From assembly GCA_022414725.1 (NCBI GenBank), contig CM039462.1, positions 6,194,021 to 6,258,020 on the forward strand: 64,000 nt of DNA. The letters are read 5' to 3'. The DNA is from Microglena sp. YARC (lineage: Eukaryota > Chlorophyta > Chlorophyceae > Chlamydomonadales > Chlamydomonadaceae). Positions 22,701 through 32,422 of this stretch are shown in pieces. The position numbers were made by a program, and so were the translations under genes. The notes beneath the pieces were generated by a model, which saw only the letters and a program-made list of their open reading frames with translations, did no database searches and was not told the origin of the DNA. Each line of letters begins with the position of its first letter. Position 1 is the stretch's first letter.

Positions 22701-25700
22701 ATTTGTAAGAAAACAGCTTGACCCCCCCCCCCCCCCTCCCTCCCTCCCTCTCCCCTCCCTGTTTGGGGTCGAGATGCACCCCCTCCGAAGTTTGATTTCG
22801 ATTTTCTCGGTGGTTAAGGGGCTAGCAGCCCTTTTAAGCCCCTACTGGAGGATGCATTATACGAGCAACTTCCTAGAGGTCCCCTGCTGGGAGCCATGAG
22901 TCATATCTAGGATTCGGCTATGTTAAATAATATTAGTGGATAAATAATATTATATAATGTTAGTCAGACGAGCCGTCTCACCAGAAATTTGAATTTATTT
23001 GAAAAACTAATATTATTGTGGCACTATAATAATATTAGTTAATATTAGTTTTTCAAACACTAATATTAGTTGCCGTTCCCTAGTCATATCTAGGGTTGTC
23101 AAGTACACTATCATGGGTAAATACGGTGTAAGATAAATCTTACAATATATCAATGTGTCCAATATATATTTTATGACATTTGCCCGATAATCTCGCAAGC
23201 AGAACGATATTGACAACCTTTGCCATGACACGCTGCACAATCCGAAAGAAAAAGAAAAGCTTTTCTCTTGCGGTAAAGAGCAATATGATTGCTCTTTACC
23301 GCCCCTGATTGCATGACCAACCTTTGTACTACAGCCGTACTGCCGGAAGCGCGAAATAGAAGAGGAGTCGTTTAATCTAACGGGTTCAGACTGGACGGAT
23401 GCCTGCATCCCACGCCACTCTACAATGACCTACACTACACCATACCACACCACGCCACACGGCACCACACCACACGAAGCCTGCATCCCACACCACTCGG
23501 TATTGCCCCACACCACGCCACATGACGCCACACCACACCACACGAAGCCTGCATTCCACGCCACTCAGCGTTGACATACACCACGCCACACGATTCCACA
23601 CGACACCACACGAAGCCTGCATCCCACGCCACTCGGCGTTGACCTACACCACGCCACCCCACACCGCACCACTCGGCGTTGACCTACACCACGCCTCACG
23701 ACGCCACACTACACGAAGCCTGCATCCCACGCCACTCGGTGTTGACCTACACTACGCCGCACAACGCCACCCCACCCCACAGGAGGCCTGCATCCCACGC
23801 CACTTGGCGTTGACCTACACTACACTAAGTCTTACTACACCATTATTGGCAGTCACCGCTAGTTCGGTGTCTCTACGAGGCTCGAGGTAGAAGTAATTTT
23901 AAACTATTAAATAGCTCAGATAAAGTACTTTCAGAAGTCCACTGCCCTTCCAATGCTGCACCATGCCATCCTCCATGCCATTCACTCTATGTTTCTCCTG
24001 CAAACTTGTCCTATGCTCAATCTTGTGCTTTGCTCATGCCAATGCTGCACCATGACATCCTCCATGCCATTCACTCGTTGTAACTCCTGCAAGCTTGTCC
24101 TATGCTCAATCTTGTGCATTGCTCATGCCAATGCTGCAGCTCCGGCAACAATGTGCTCCACCAGTGGGACACTACATTCGCCGTCCCCAAGGAGGTCGCC
24201 CAAGTCAAACTTGACCACGGTGAGAAGATTCAAGTTTCCTGCTTATTGTTCTATCCCCTGGAGTCATTTCCGGAAATCAGATATTCTGGTCTCCCACTGT
24301 GTGTGTGTGCAGATATTCCGATCTTTCACTCTCTCTGTGTGTGTGCGTGGCAAATGTTCTGGTCTCCCACTCTCCTTTCGTCTCTCAATCATCATTTATC
24401 GAATCACTTGAGGCATCAAGCGCAATTCTATGATTTTTGAGTATTATAAACTTGTTCGATGGCTCTCTGTGGGTGGGGGTATATGGGGCAGATATTCTGG
24501 TCTCACACTGTGTGTGTGGGGGGGGGAAATATATTCTGGTCTCCCACTCTCCTTTCGTCTCTCAATCATGAGCTTTGCCTTTAAATGGTCTTGATGATTG
24601 ATCAAATCAGTTCAGGCATCGAGCGCAATTCAATGATTTTGAGTGTAAAAAACTTGTTTGATGGCTCTCTGTGGGTGGGGGTGTGGGGGGCACATATTCT
24701 GGTCTCCCACTGTGTGTGTGGGGGGTGGGTGGTGGGGGGGGTGGGGGGAGATATTCTGGTCTCTCACTCTCCTTTCATCTCTCAATCATCAGCTTTGCTG
24801 CACTCACGCTTCTCATGCATAACCCAGGTGATATCCTAGCTATGGCAGCTGACAAGAAGCGGGTCTTCACAGCGGGCGCAGATGGCGCTGTACGCAGCTG
24901 GCGGGTTGCTGATAAGAATAACGGGCAGCTTGTGGAGGGCACTGCAGTTTTGGATGCTCATGAAGGGCGAGCATGCACTCTAGTCCTGCATGGAGATTAC
25001 CTCTTCTCTTCTGGCTGTGACGGCATCATCAAGGTACTTGAACTTGGTTACGTAGCTTCAGCCAGCAATTCAAAAACTAATGTCAGGAAAATCGAAAACG
25101 CGAACAGATCGTTGTTCGGCTGGCTTAAGGAGCTGCCTAATAGCTGCTGTTTTTAGCGGGAAAGAAAAGCTATGAGGCTGACCCCAGCCCGCATTCCACT
25201 TCGGTTACACGTCCACAAGCCCAGTTTCTATATGATACTTGCAGTTTTTGAGTTATTTTTCTGCAGCTGGGTCAGAGTGTCTGTGTGTTAACTGTCAGTT
25301 ACGTGAGTGTGCCCGTGTTGAGTGTTTAAATAAATGCATATTACACCTTATTACGAGACGTGAAGTTGAGGGGGCCAGCCCGTTTGCTTGCACTGGGGCC
25401 AACCACCAGTTGAGTTTGTATATCCTTACCCCGCATCTTCTGCATGTCTCCTTTGTCTACTAGCTTATAAAAACTGTCAGCAATTTCGTTAATGTCATCA
25501 TTGTGCTAACCTGTGGTTGGCCCACCTTTCCACTAACAAGAATAGATTTTGAACTTATAACAGATAAATGGCACCTCTGGACAGACTTTCTGTGTGATAT
25601 TGATATGAATTCTCTATTTTCGTTTTTTAAATGATATTTTCCCTATTGGTCATGGTTTTGGTGTAAATACAGATATCTGTGAAACAAATATTATCAACTA

Positions 25701-27077
25701 TTAGTTGGCGCTGGTGGATGGCGGATGGTGGTTCATGACCAAGTCTGCTTTGCTTCTTCACGTAGTCACCCAGCGTGGTATGCCTTTCTGTTATATCAGG
25801 CCTTGGACTAGAGGACAAAGGAGCTGCATTGCTTGCTCACATTCTTACCCAGCACATTATGCTTTTCTGTTACACCAGGCCTCGGACAAGAGGAAAAAGG
25901 AGCTGCATTGCTTGCTCACATTCTTACCCAGCACATTATGCTTTTCTGTTACACCAGGCCTCAGACAAGAGGACAAAGGAGCTGCATTGCTTGCTCACAT
26001 TCTTACCCAGCACATTATACCTTTCTGTTACACCAGGCCTGGGACAAGAGGACAAAGGAGCCGCATTGCTTGCTCACATTCTTACCCAGCACATTTTCCC
26101 TTTCTGCTATATCAGGCCTGGGACAAGAGGACAATGGAGCTTCAAGGCGAAGTAGTGGATGCTCATGGTGGAGAAAAGGTCCAGTGTATGGTTGCTGCCC
26201 CTGGTGGGCTGCTGTTCACAGGGGGCGACGATCATGCTATTAGGGCCTGGGACATTTCCTCGCTGGCAGATTCAGAGACTCTGCTGCCTGCCAACTATTG
26301 CCTCATGGATCCCCACCACTCAGCCTCTGTGCGCATGCTGGTTGCTGGTCAGGTATGTTGTAGCAGTCCAGGGTAAAGAGAAAAGGTCCAGTGTATGGTT
26401 GCTGCCCCTGGTGGGCTGCTGTTCACAGTGGGCGACGATCAGGCTATCAGGGCCTGGGTCATTTCCTCGCTGGCAGATTCAAAGACTCTGCTGCCTGCCA
26501 ACTATTGCCTCATGGATCCCCACTACTCAGCCTCTGTGCGCATGTTGGTTGCTGGGCAGGTATGTTGTAACAGTCCAGGGGTAAAAGACTATCGGACAAT
26601 GGGGTGACTCTGGGGGCATCCGCCCACCAGCAGGGGGGGCTCTGCAAAAAAACATGATGGATTCTGAGCATCTTACCTGTGTATATGTTGTAACAGTCCA
26701 GGGGTGGCCAAATAAGCGAGGGGCCCTGAGTTCGTGCTACAGTGATAATTTAGTTTTGCGATTATAATTTAATTATCATCAGAAACCTGTCATTATTCTT
26801 AATACTTCGACTAACAATGTTCTACTAATAAATAAACAATTCTTTAACAAATAGCATGATCCATAACTGCTCAATAACATCCTTTGGACAGGATTGCCTT
26901 GTCTCCGGGGATAGCGATGGCATCATTTCGTTTTGGAACTACGGGCCAGCTGTGGCCGGATTTGTGGATGCAGAAGCTGCAACCGCCGAAGCTGAGAGGA
27001 TTGCTTTGGTAGAGTCTATGGAGGAGAGCAACCAATTGTTTAATAGCCTGTATGATGCCAGTGCCAACTCTATGTGA
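19240..27077 (+). CDS. WD40-repeat protein gene (multi-exon, one or more exons missing)
   Basis: A beta-propeller scaffold gene assembled from exons at 19240-19722, 20328-20546, 24140-24219, 24828-25033, 26116-26352 and 26892-27077. Repeat ends typical of WD40 blades are visible: MDKTVAAWRI, GNNVLHQWDT, ADGAVRSWRV, CDGIIK joined to AWD across a splice, DDHAIRAWDI and SDGIISFWNY. Junction phases agree for exon 1 to 2 (phase 0) and for the last four exons (1, 0, 0). The exon at 24140 needs phase 2 on entry while the exon at 20328 leaves in phase 0, so at least one exon between 20547 and 24139 is unrecognised. The protein ends in a short acidic tail, stop at 27075. WD40 proteins serve as interaction platforms in many complexes; the family is not identifiable here. 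The start at 19240 is the first ATG-type codon of the open frame and is uncertain. Introns carry tandem duplications of their own splice sites. Confidence 0.8.
20328..20546 (+). CDS. WD40 gene, exon 2
   Basis: 73 codons between acceptor CCTGCAG|GCA and donor GAGCAG|GTGCGC, phase 0 on both sides, so it joins the previous exon without a frame change. Contains an ILLYCGNAAKEVVAL stretch that resembles a WD blade beta strand pair. Confidence 0.65.
20950..21450. repeat. About 87-bp tandem repeat
   Basis: Six copies of GCATCAGATGAAGCTTGGAG with ATTCAAATTCAAATTAA. Confidence 0.85.
21480..21690. repeat. TTCATGTACAGGTGAGATGC tandem repeat
   Basis: Five units with TTTAGGGTTTAGG-type ends, intronic. 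Confidence 0.75.
22206..22355. repeat. 150-bp spacerless palindrome
   Basis: 75-base arms meeting at GGTACC (22278-22283) with only three mismatches between the arms. Lies in the long WD40-gene intron span, just after a GGCGGAGCC-type dispersed repeat. Confidence 0.9.
22722..22736. repeat. Poly(C) run, 15
   Basis: Followed by CTCCCTCCCTCCC. Confidence 0.85.
22908..23082. mobile_element. hAT-like MITE with perfect 8-bp target duplication
   Basis: Tips TAGGATTCGGC / GCCGTTCCCTA; flanked by GTCATATC at 22900-22907 and again at 23083-23090. AT-rich AATATTAGT-containing interior. The 8-bp duplication is diagnostic of hAT-type transposition. A possible second element (TAGGGTTGTCAA...TTGACAACC) starts at 23091. 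Confidence 0.75.
23395..23830. repeat. About 70-bp tandem repeat (ACGAAGCCTGCATCCCACGC)
   Basis: Six copies with CCACTCGGCGTTGACCTACA; open frames are by-products. Intronic. Confidence 0.85.
23950..24139 (+). repeat. 89-bp tandem repeat ending at a splice acceptor
   Basis: CCAATGCTGCA at 23950, 24039 and 24129; only the last copy has CTGCAG followed by the WD40 exon at 24140. Confidence 0.75.
24140..24219 (+). CDS. WD40 gene, exon with GNNVLHQWDT blade
   Basis: Exon of 80 bases between acceptor GCTGCAG|C and donor CCACG|GTGAGA. Encodes the end of a blade (GNNVLHQWDT) and the start of the next. Leaves in phase 1 and joins the exon at 24828 to restore a glycine codon. Confidence 0.75.
24275..24780. 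repeat. Intronic GATATTCTGGTCTCCCACTG repeats
   Basis: At least five copies with GTGTGTG runs between the WD40 exons at 24140 and 24828. Confidence 0.75.
24828..25033 (+). CDS. WD40 gene, exon with ADGAVRSWRV blade
   Basis: Acceptor AACCCAG|GTGAT and donor ATCAAG|GTACTT. Encodes one full blade ending ADGAVRSWRV and most of a second ending SSGCDGIIK; the W-D follows on the next exon (26116). Phase 1 in, phase 0 out. Confidence 0.8.
25787..26115 (+). repeat. 79-bp tandem array carrying a 3' splice site
   Basis: Each unit holds the intron end (TTTCTGTTACACCAG) and the exon start (GCCTGGGACAAGAGGACAA). Exon-start equivalents are at 25800, 25879, 25958, 26037 and the real one at 26116, all exactly 79 bp apart. 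Confidence 0.9.
26116..26352 (+). CDS. WD40 gene, exon with DDHAIRAWDI blade
   Basis: 79 codons from acceptor TATATCAG|GCC to donor GGTCAG|GTATGT, phase 0 on both sides. Begins AWDKRT, completing CDGIIK-AWD from the previous exon, and contains a blade ending FTGGDDHAIRAWDI. Its first bases and acceptor are the last of five 79-bp tandem copies, and the exon from 26171 on is duplicated 207 bp downstream. Confidence 0.8.
26378..26584 (+). pseudogene. Duplicated WD40 exon copy, probably unused
   Basis: An in-frame 207-bp copy of 26171-26377. It keeps a donor (GGGCAG|GTATGT at 26560) but has no plausible acceptor: the previous copy's donor lies only about 25 bases upstream, and reading through meets a TAA. 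The blade has decayed from GGDDHAIRAWDI to VGDDQAIRAWVI, losing the WD dipeptide. Best read as a recent partial exon duplication inside the last intron. Confidence 0.65.
26892..27077 (+). CDS. WD40 gene, terminal exon
   Basis: Acceptor CCTTTGGACAG|GAT joins in phase 0 to the donor at 26353. Encodes the last blade (CLVSGDSDGIISFWNY) and an acidic, Ala/Glu-rich tail ending LYDASANSM with TGA at 27075-27077. The alternative acceptor at 26854 would hit a stop in the required phase. Confidence 0.75.
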   Translation, partial: DCLVSGDSDGIISFWNYGPAVAGFVDAEAATAEAERIALVESMEESNQLFNSLYDASANSM

Positions 27078-27094
27078 GCGGTATTTTTATTTGT

Positions 27095-27505
27095 GTGCGA
27101 CGCGACGAAATGGCGACGCATGGGTCTGGCTAAACTAGTCAGAAATGCCTCCCCGAACCCCCCAGGCTTTGTTCCGCAGGATTCAGGGGGCAGCGCGTCG
27201 CACTGGGGTCGCTCCGAGTCACTCAATTTGCGATGCGTGACGTGAGAAAAAAAGTATTGGGCTTCTGGTATGACATAGACTCAATGATACCAGTGCCCCC
27301 CCCAAAATTCTCATGCGAAGCATCTCAGATTGAGTGACTCGGTGCGATCCTGAGATACACTGCCCCCCAAACCCCACAGAACGCAAAGGGCCAAGCCCGG
27401 ATGGTTCTGGGGGGAATTTCTGACTTGTTTAGCCAGATCCATGCAGTGACGGAATGGCGAGGCGTCGTCGGAAAAAATGAGAGGCTTTTGGTATGACAAA
27501 CTAAG
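27095..27505. repeat. Inverted pair of a GCGACGC-rich dispersed repeat
   Basis: Reverse copy at about 27097-27240 and forward copy at about 27325-27500 (GAGTGACTCGGTGCGA, CTGCCCCCC, TTTAGCCAGA). Another copy lies at 15830-15990 and a fragment near 58200. Directly downstream of the WD40 stop codon. Confidence 0.65.
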
Positions 27506-30034
27506 CTAAACTACACACACTATCCCACCACTCATGTATGCATGACCTGTCGTCGTCCCATCGTTGCCCTATACACTACTACTAGACACTACAATACACT
27601 GCACCGCACCTCACTACGCTAATCTAAGCCAGACTTATAGACATTTCACTTGGCTCTTGGCTCTCTCTTGTCCGCACGACAGCAAGCGCTCTGCATAACA
27701 TTGCCGATTTTGTTTTTGCCCATCTCAAATGGTTCTCTTTGGTTCTTGTGGGTTGGCATCAGTTTGCGTTCTTTACTTAACTACTTACTACCTTGTGTTA
27801 GTCTAAGACCGTCAGACATGAGTAAGTGGTAGCTCATCTTGTTGTGCATATTGTGCAGCCGAACTGGCAGGCTATCATTTTGTAGTTATATTTTTATGAT
27901 TTTGCCTGTGTGAGGCGCCAAGCATCAGTTGGCTGAATGCAGGTTTTTCTACCCGGACTTGTTGTTCGCTTTTCAGTTTTTGGGTATGAGTTTGAGATTC
28001 CATTATTTGTTTCGGTTATTCAGAATTTACTGCCTCAGGGAGTCAGGGCCACAACCGGGAAATATGGTTTATTTTTGATCGATTTGAAGAAGAAGAAAAA
28101 GAAGAATTGTTACAAGGTTTTGATTGATTACGAGCTCTATCAGCCTCCAGGCTGCTCACCGTCTGCAGGTGGCGTAAGTTGAACTTAGTTACACAGCCAG
28201 CAAAATAAATACCACGACTGACCACGACAATGTAAACAGAGGTAACGACTCGCGCGACATTCCACCTCTTGATTGCTCTTCAGATAAGGGAGAGTATTTC
28301 TGCTCAAATAGTCTCGGGTAGAACGTAGCCTCGGCCCCCTCCCCCCCCCCCGGAAAAAGCAGCAATTTGGCTGCTCGCCGTATTTGGTAGAACAAATTAA
28401 TTTGCCAGGAAACAAATGCTCACGTTAACCTGACGCAAATAATATTGTTTTCATTCTCTGAGACTCAGCTTGGGAAATCAGGTTCTGAACTTCTGATCAG
28501 GGTTATTCAGGACGCTGCTTCCTCCGTCGCAGACGCAACGTCTAAGGGGTACTACGACGCAACGTGGGTCGTTCGTTGATCAGAAGGAAGGGCGTTGTGT
28601 CGCAGGCAATTGGTTGAGTCTAAGGTAGCAGAAGGTCTGGGGGTCCTCCTGAAGTACCCTCGTTCTGATACTATCTTCTCGTATTTAGTAGGGCTTTGTC
28701 GGTATATTCGAAAACCACGTGATCATCATCTTGAACGGTTCCAAAATTGCATAGTTGACAGAATCGATCATTCCAAGCCTTGAAAGGATATTGCGTCGCT
28801 TTCATCTATCAGTTTCCACTTCCTGGTACCGCCCCCAGTTTATACGTAGTGGGGCAAGGTTTTTCCCAAGCCGGAGTTGCGGTCGAAAAAATACGGAGGG
28901 AAGCGGTGGTCGAGAAAATACAGCGTGGGAGGAAGTTCCGAATATTACAAACCATTTTATGGAGGAGGTCTCGAATATCAAAATAACGTATCTCAGGCTT
29001 ACCACACTCATCCCATGACGAGGACATCCAAGTGTGGTACGCAGCATTCTTCCTTCCTTGTCATCTAGCTGCCATCTCTAGGGCGCGTATCTGATGACTT
29101 GGTGCTTTAGTAAAATCTAAGATGGTTGGAGAACAGGACCTTCTCCACTTCGTTCTAGTTGACTGATCAAGAAGTCCTGCACCTCCACGCAGGCGGATTA
29201 AACCTAGGAATTATAAATTCTTCTACACCTCAGTACGGTATATCATGCTATCACGTGTTTCATGGTGTTATTGGGAAACATGGTGTAATTCAACAGCAAG
29301 CCCACAATGAAATCTTACAATGTACGAATTGATCTTGGTCGCATGGCTCCAGTCTGCGGGGCTGCTCGCTGCCATAGCCTCATCAGATCATGCTGCGAAT
29401 AAGTTCCAAACAAATTTAATTTCCAATCTGCACGCAATCAATTAGAGACTGGAAGGCAAAGGCCATAATGTCAAGATCACACTATCACAGTGACCTTTTT
29501 TTGAAGTGGCATTCCTTTGCCAATCCAGTTCCCTAACTTATGACGTCTTTACCCACTTCCGTACCCCTTCATCCACTTTCTTACTCTTCGAACCACAATC
29601 GTATTTAATGTATATGTATGTTCTTTAATCCTCTTCCTTCTCCTCAAAACTTGAGCTTGAACTTGGTTACATGGTTCCAGCCAGCAAATTGAGTGCTCGC
29701 TGTCTTCGGCAGTATCAGACAGATCCAATCTCTTCATACATTCGTGGATAAACAAAGGTGATTTGGCTCGATTCACTTGTTTATTGCACGCCAAATAATT
29801 CAAAGGAAACATTTTGCTCTCAGTTTAGGAAATCAGATTGGGGAATCTTCTCCCCAAAAGCATTTCCCTCGACCCTTATTCCTTATGCCACTTGATCTCC
29901 GTTCCTTTATCCGACGGTGGCCACCGGCCAGCCTGTTTTGTTTGGATTCAAGGGGTTTCACGCCAAATGAATAAAATATGGGTCTCCTCGCATTGTGCCA
30001 GTAGTTTTACAGTGGAGGCATAGACTGCAGGCAC
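27505..30034. repeat. Dispersed repeats and decayed element DNA; no gene recognised
   Basis: Includes a GACGCA-rich copy (28495-28670), a decayed minus-strand frame at 28800-29030 (SSSWDECGKPEIRYFDIRDL) related to 51520-51660, and a TTCAAG/GCCAGCAAATTGAGTGCTC copy at 29640-29710. Confidence 0.45.
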
Positions 30035-30268
30035 TGTTATAGACCGGTTCTCCCGGTCCAGCTAGAGTGTCCCAGGGCGCCAGGCTTCCCGCCTGGTTGC
30101 TTCCGCTGTAGTGCCTCTGCCTGGTAGGGCCAGCATTCAGCGGCGGCAGTACCCTGAGGTACTGTCGCCTTTCCCTTCTTAGACCTGCCATGTTGCCTGA
30201 CATGGCATCACGCATGTAAGCATACATTGCCCTAGTCCCTTCTCTATGTCAGTACTCACGGTATAACA
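30035..30268 (+). repeat. copia 5' LTR
   Basis: Starts TGTTATAGACC and ends GGTATAACA (inverted 7-bp tips). Contains inverted stretches around CGGTTCTCCCGG and GTACCCTGAGGTAC. Matches 34752-34985 along its full length. Confidence 0.85.
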
Positions 30269-30472
30269 CTCCGGAAAGCAAACCCTAAAGCAACTCCCGA
30301 AGAAGAGGATCACAAGCCCAGAAAACTTGTCATCACTTAGGCACCCTGCGCTGGATCACCCCAGTACGTTGCCCCGCAACAACCAAACCCCCCCACCCCT
30401 GCGCCTACCCATCAGTTACCCTCTCCTCCCCTCCCACCGTCTCCTATAACCCCGTCGGCCTCGCAAGCCAAT

Positions 30473-30473
<1 letters not shown>

Positions 30474-30510
<37 letters not shown>
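30474..30510. repeat. Poly(C) run, 37 (longest)
   Basis: Lies in the copia leader just before the gag ATG. Confidence 0.95.
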
Positions 30511-30511
<1 letters not shown>

Positions 30512-30538
30512 TCCCAGACTCCCCGAGATCTCCTCCCA

Positions 30539-30943
30539 ATGGATGCACCATCGGCATCCACCGCTGCAGCATTTGCCCAGTGGATCAAGGACATCTCTAT
30601 AGATCTTAAGGTGATGGAAGAATCCAATTTAGACTTGCCCTTATCTCTGAGAAACTGCAGAGCCAAGCTCTTCATTTTAGACCAGATGTCCCCAGCCTAC
30701 CAGTTACAGTCCTGCCATTTAGAATTTCCTACCAACATCATCTCCTGTCTCAAATATAAATATGCAGACTGGTACTTTGAGCACGTGAAGGACCCTGACA
30801 CAGACCCTTTGCCCTACCCATGGATCACATTTCCATCCCTCTGCAAAAGACCTCCAAATCATGTCTTCTTAGAGCCCCTTGCCTCTCACCAAGGCCTCAT
30901 TTTGCACAAGCACCTCCACAAGTACTCATTTTGCACTCAATAA
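30539..30943 (+). pseudogene. copia gag remnant
   Basis: 134 codons from ATG after a 37-C run. Starts MDAPSASTAAAFAQWIKDI and includes a helical region typical of copia Gag, but is about one third the usual length and lacks the CCHC zinc knuckle, so most of gag is deleted. Pol continues in the +1 frame over the last 65 bases. Confidence 0.6.
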
Positions 30944-32147
30944 ATCCAAACACACACGTCGCATATACAGAAACTGGATCATGGACACAGGAGCTACCTC
31001 CCACATGACTGGTGACCCCAGCCTCCTCTATGACATCAAAGACATAGACCCCATCAAAGTCCTTACTGCATCTGGTCACACCTACATCATAAAGTCTGGC
31101 ACAGCCCTCATCAGAGGAGAAAATGGAAAAATCCACAAACTCCTCAATGTTCATCTTAATTCAGATCAGAGCACACCCAATTTGTTCTCCATGGCATCAG
31201 CTATCAAAAACAACCCCACTATGGAAATCCAATTCAACTCTCATGAATGCACCATGTCCATCAACAACAAAGTTCTCGTCTCAGGACCCAAGAAAAGAAG
31301 CCTCTACCTAGTCCCAGTTGTCAAAGCTGATCCTACAATGATCAGAGGATCAGAATACAAAACAACCGAAGCTTTAGCAGCCGTGTCCAGGAAAACACCA
31401 ATGACAGCTGAACTCCAACACATCAGACTAGGACATCTAGCATACAGTTCCTTAGCAAGAATGGCTTCAGAAGACATGGTCATTGGAAACGACATCACCC
31501 CATCTGCATTCAACAAAATGAGAAAACAAACCTGTGAAATCTGTGTCCTCTCTAAAATGGACAAGAACCCCCACCCCACTTCTCATACTAGAGCTACCCG
31601 ACCCATGGCCATCATTCACATTGACATGAGTGGAAAGATGAAAATTCCCAGCCTCAATGGAAGCCTCTATTTCCAAGGAATCCTAGATTACTACTCCAAA
31701 TACTCCAGTGTCACCTTCCACAAAACCAAAGATACAGTAGCCAGGGACACCATCATAGAGCTTGAACGGTATGACGTCCTCACCCAGAACCACATAGGAA
31801 CCATTTTCTGTGACTATGGATCTGAATACATCTGCACTAGATTCAAAAACTGGTGCAAACAGAAAGGAATCACCCTAAACTTCACAGTCCCAGGTAACCC
31901 ATCCACCAATGGTGCAGCAGAACGCCTCAACAGAACTTTGCATGACAGATCAACAGCCCTCCTCCTTTCCTCCAAATTCCCCAACAGGTACTGGGCAGAA
32001 ATGGTAAAGAATGCAAGCATCCTCAGAAACCTCTCTCCTACCTCTGAATCTAATAAAACCCCATATGAAATGTTCCATGGGACCAAACCCAAGATTGACC
32101 ATCTCAGGACCATTGGATGCACAGCATATGTCCATGTCCCACCCTAA
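30879..32147 (+). pseudogene. copia pol, protease and integrase part
   Basis: Aspartic protease motif DTGATSHMTGD at about 30981; GAG-pre-integrase zinc finger with HIRLGH and CEICVLSKM; integrase catalytic D (HIDMSG), D (FCDYGSEY) and E (NGAAERLNRT). Ends at TAA 32145 just after TAYVHVPP, where copia integrases normally continue; the frame stays readable after the stop to about 32400 (KITKLIGYSESRKAYIVVD), so the stop is a point mutation. Confidence 0.9.
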
Positions 32148-32422
32148 TCAAGATCATTCAAATTCTCACCCTCAGCAAAAATCACCAAACTTATTGGATA
32201 CTCAGAGTCAAGAAAAGCCTACATAGTAGTAGACTCTGCCCACAAGATCTTTGATGCCAGAAATATCACTTTCAATGAATTTGAAAACCTGGCAGGACAA
32301 AAAGGATTCCCAGGCTCAGATGCTGTAGTCCTAGGAAACTATGAAGAAGATGTCCCGGTAGAAGTTGATGATGACACCATTCCCCCTGCTCAACTGTCAC
32401 CACCCCATCTGAACTCAGAGAA

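Larger units (their letters stand above)
20547..24139 (+). other. Intronic span holding repeats and an undetected exon
   Basis: 3.6 kb between two WD40 exons whose phases do not match (0 versus 2), so a coding exon is missing from this annotation or from the assembly. Visible contents are a dispersed repeat at about 20865-20945, tandem repeats at 20950-21450 and 21480-21690, a 150-bp palindrome, a hAT-like MITE and a 70-bp tandem array. No coding stretch was recognised. Confidence 0.5.
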
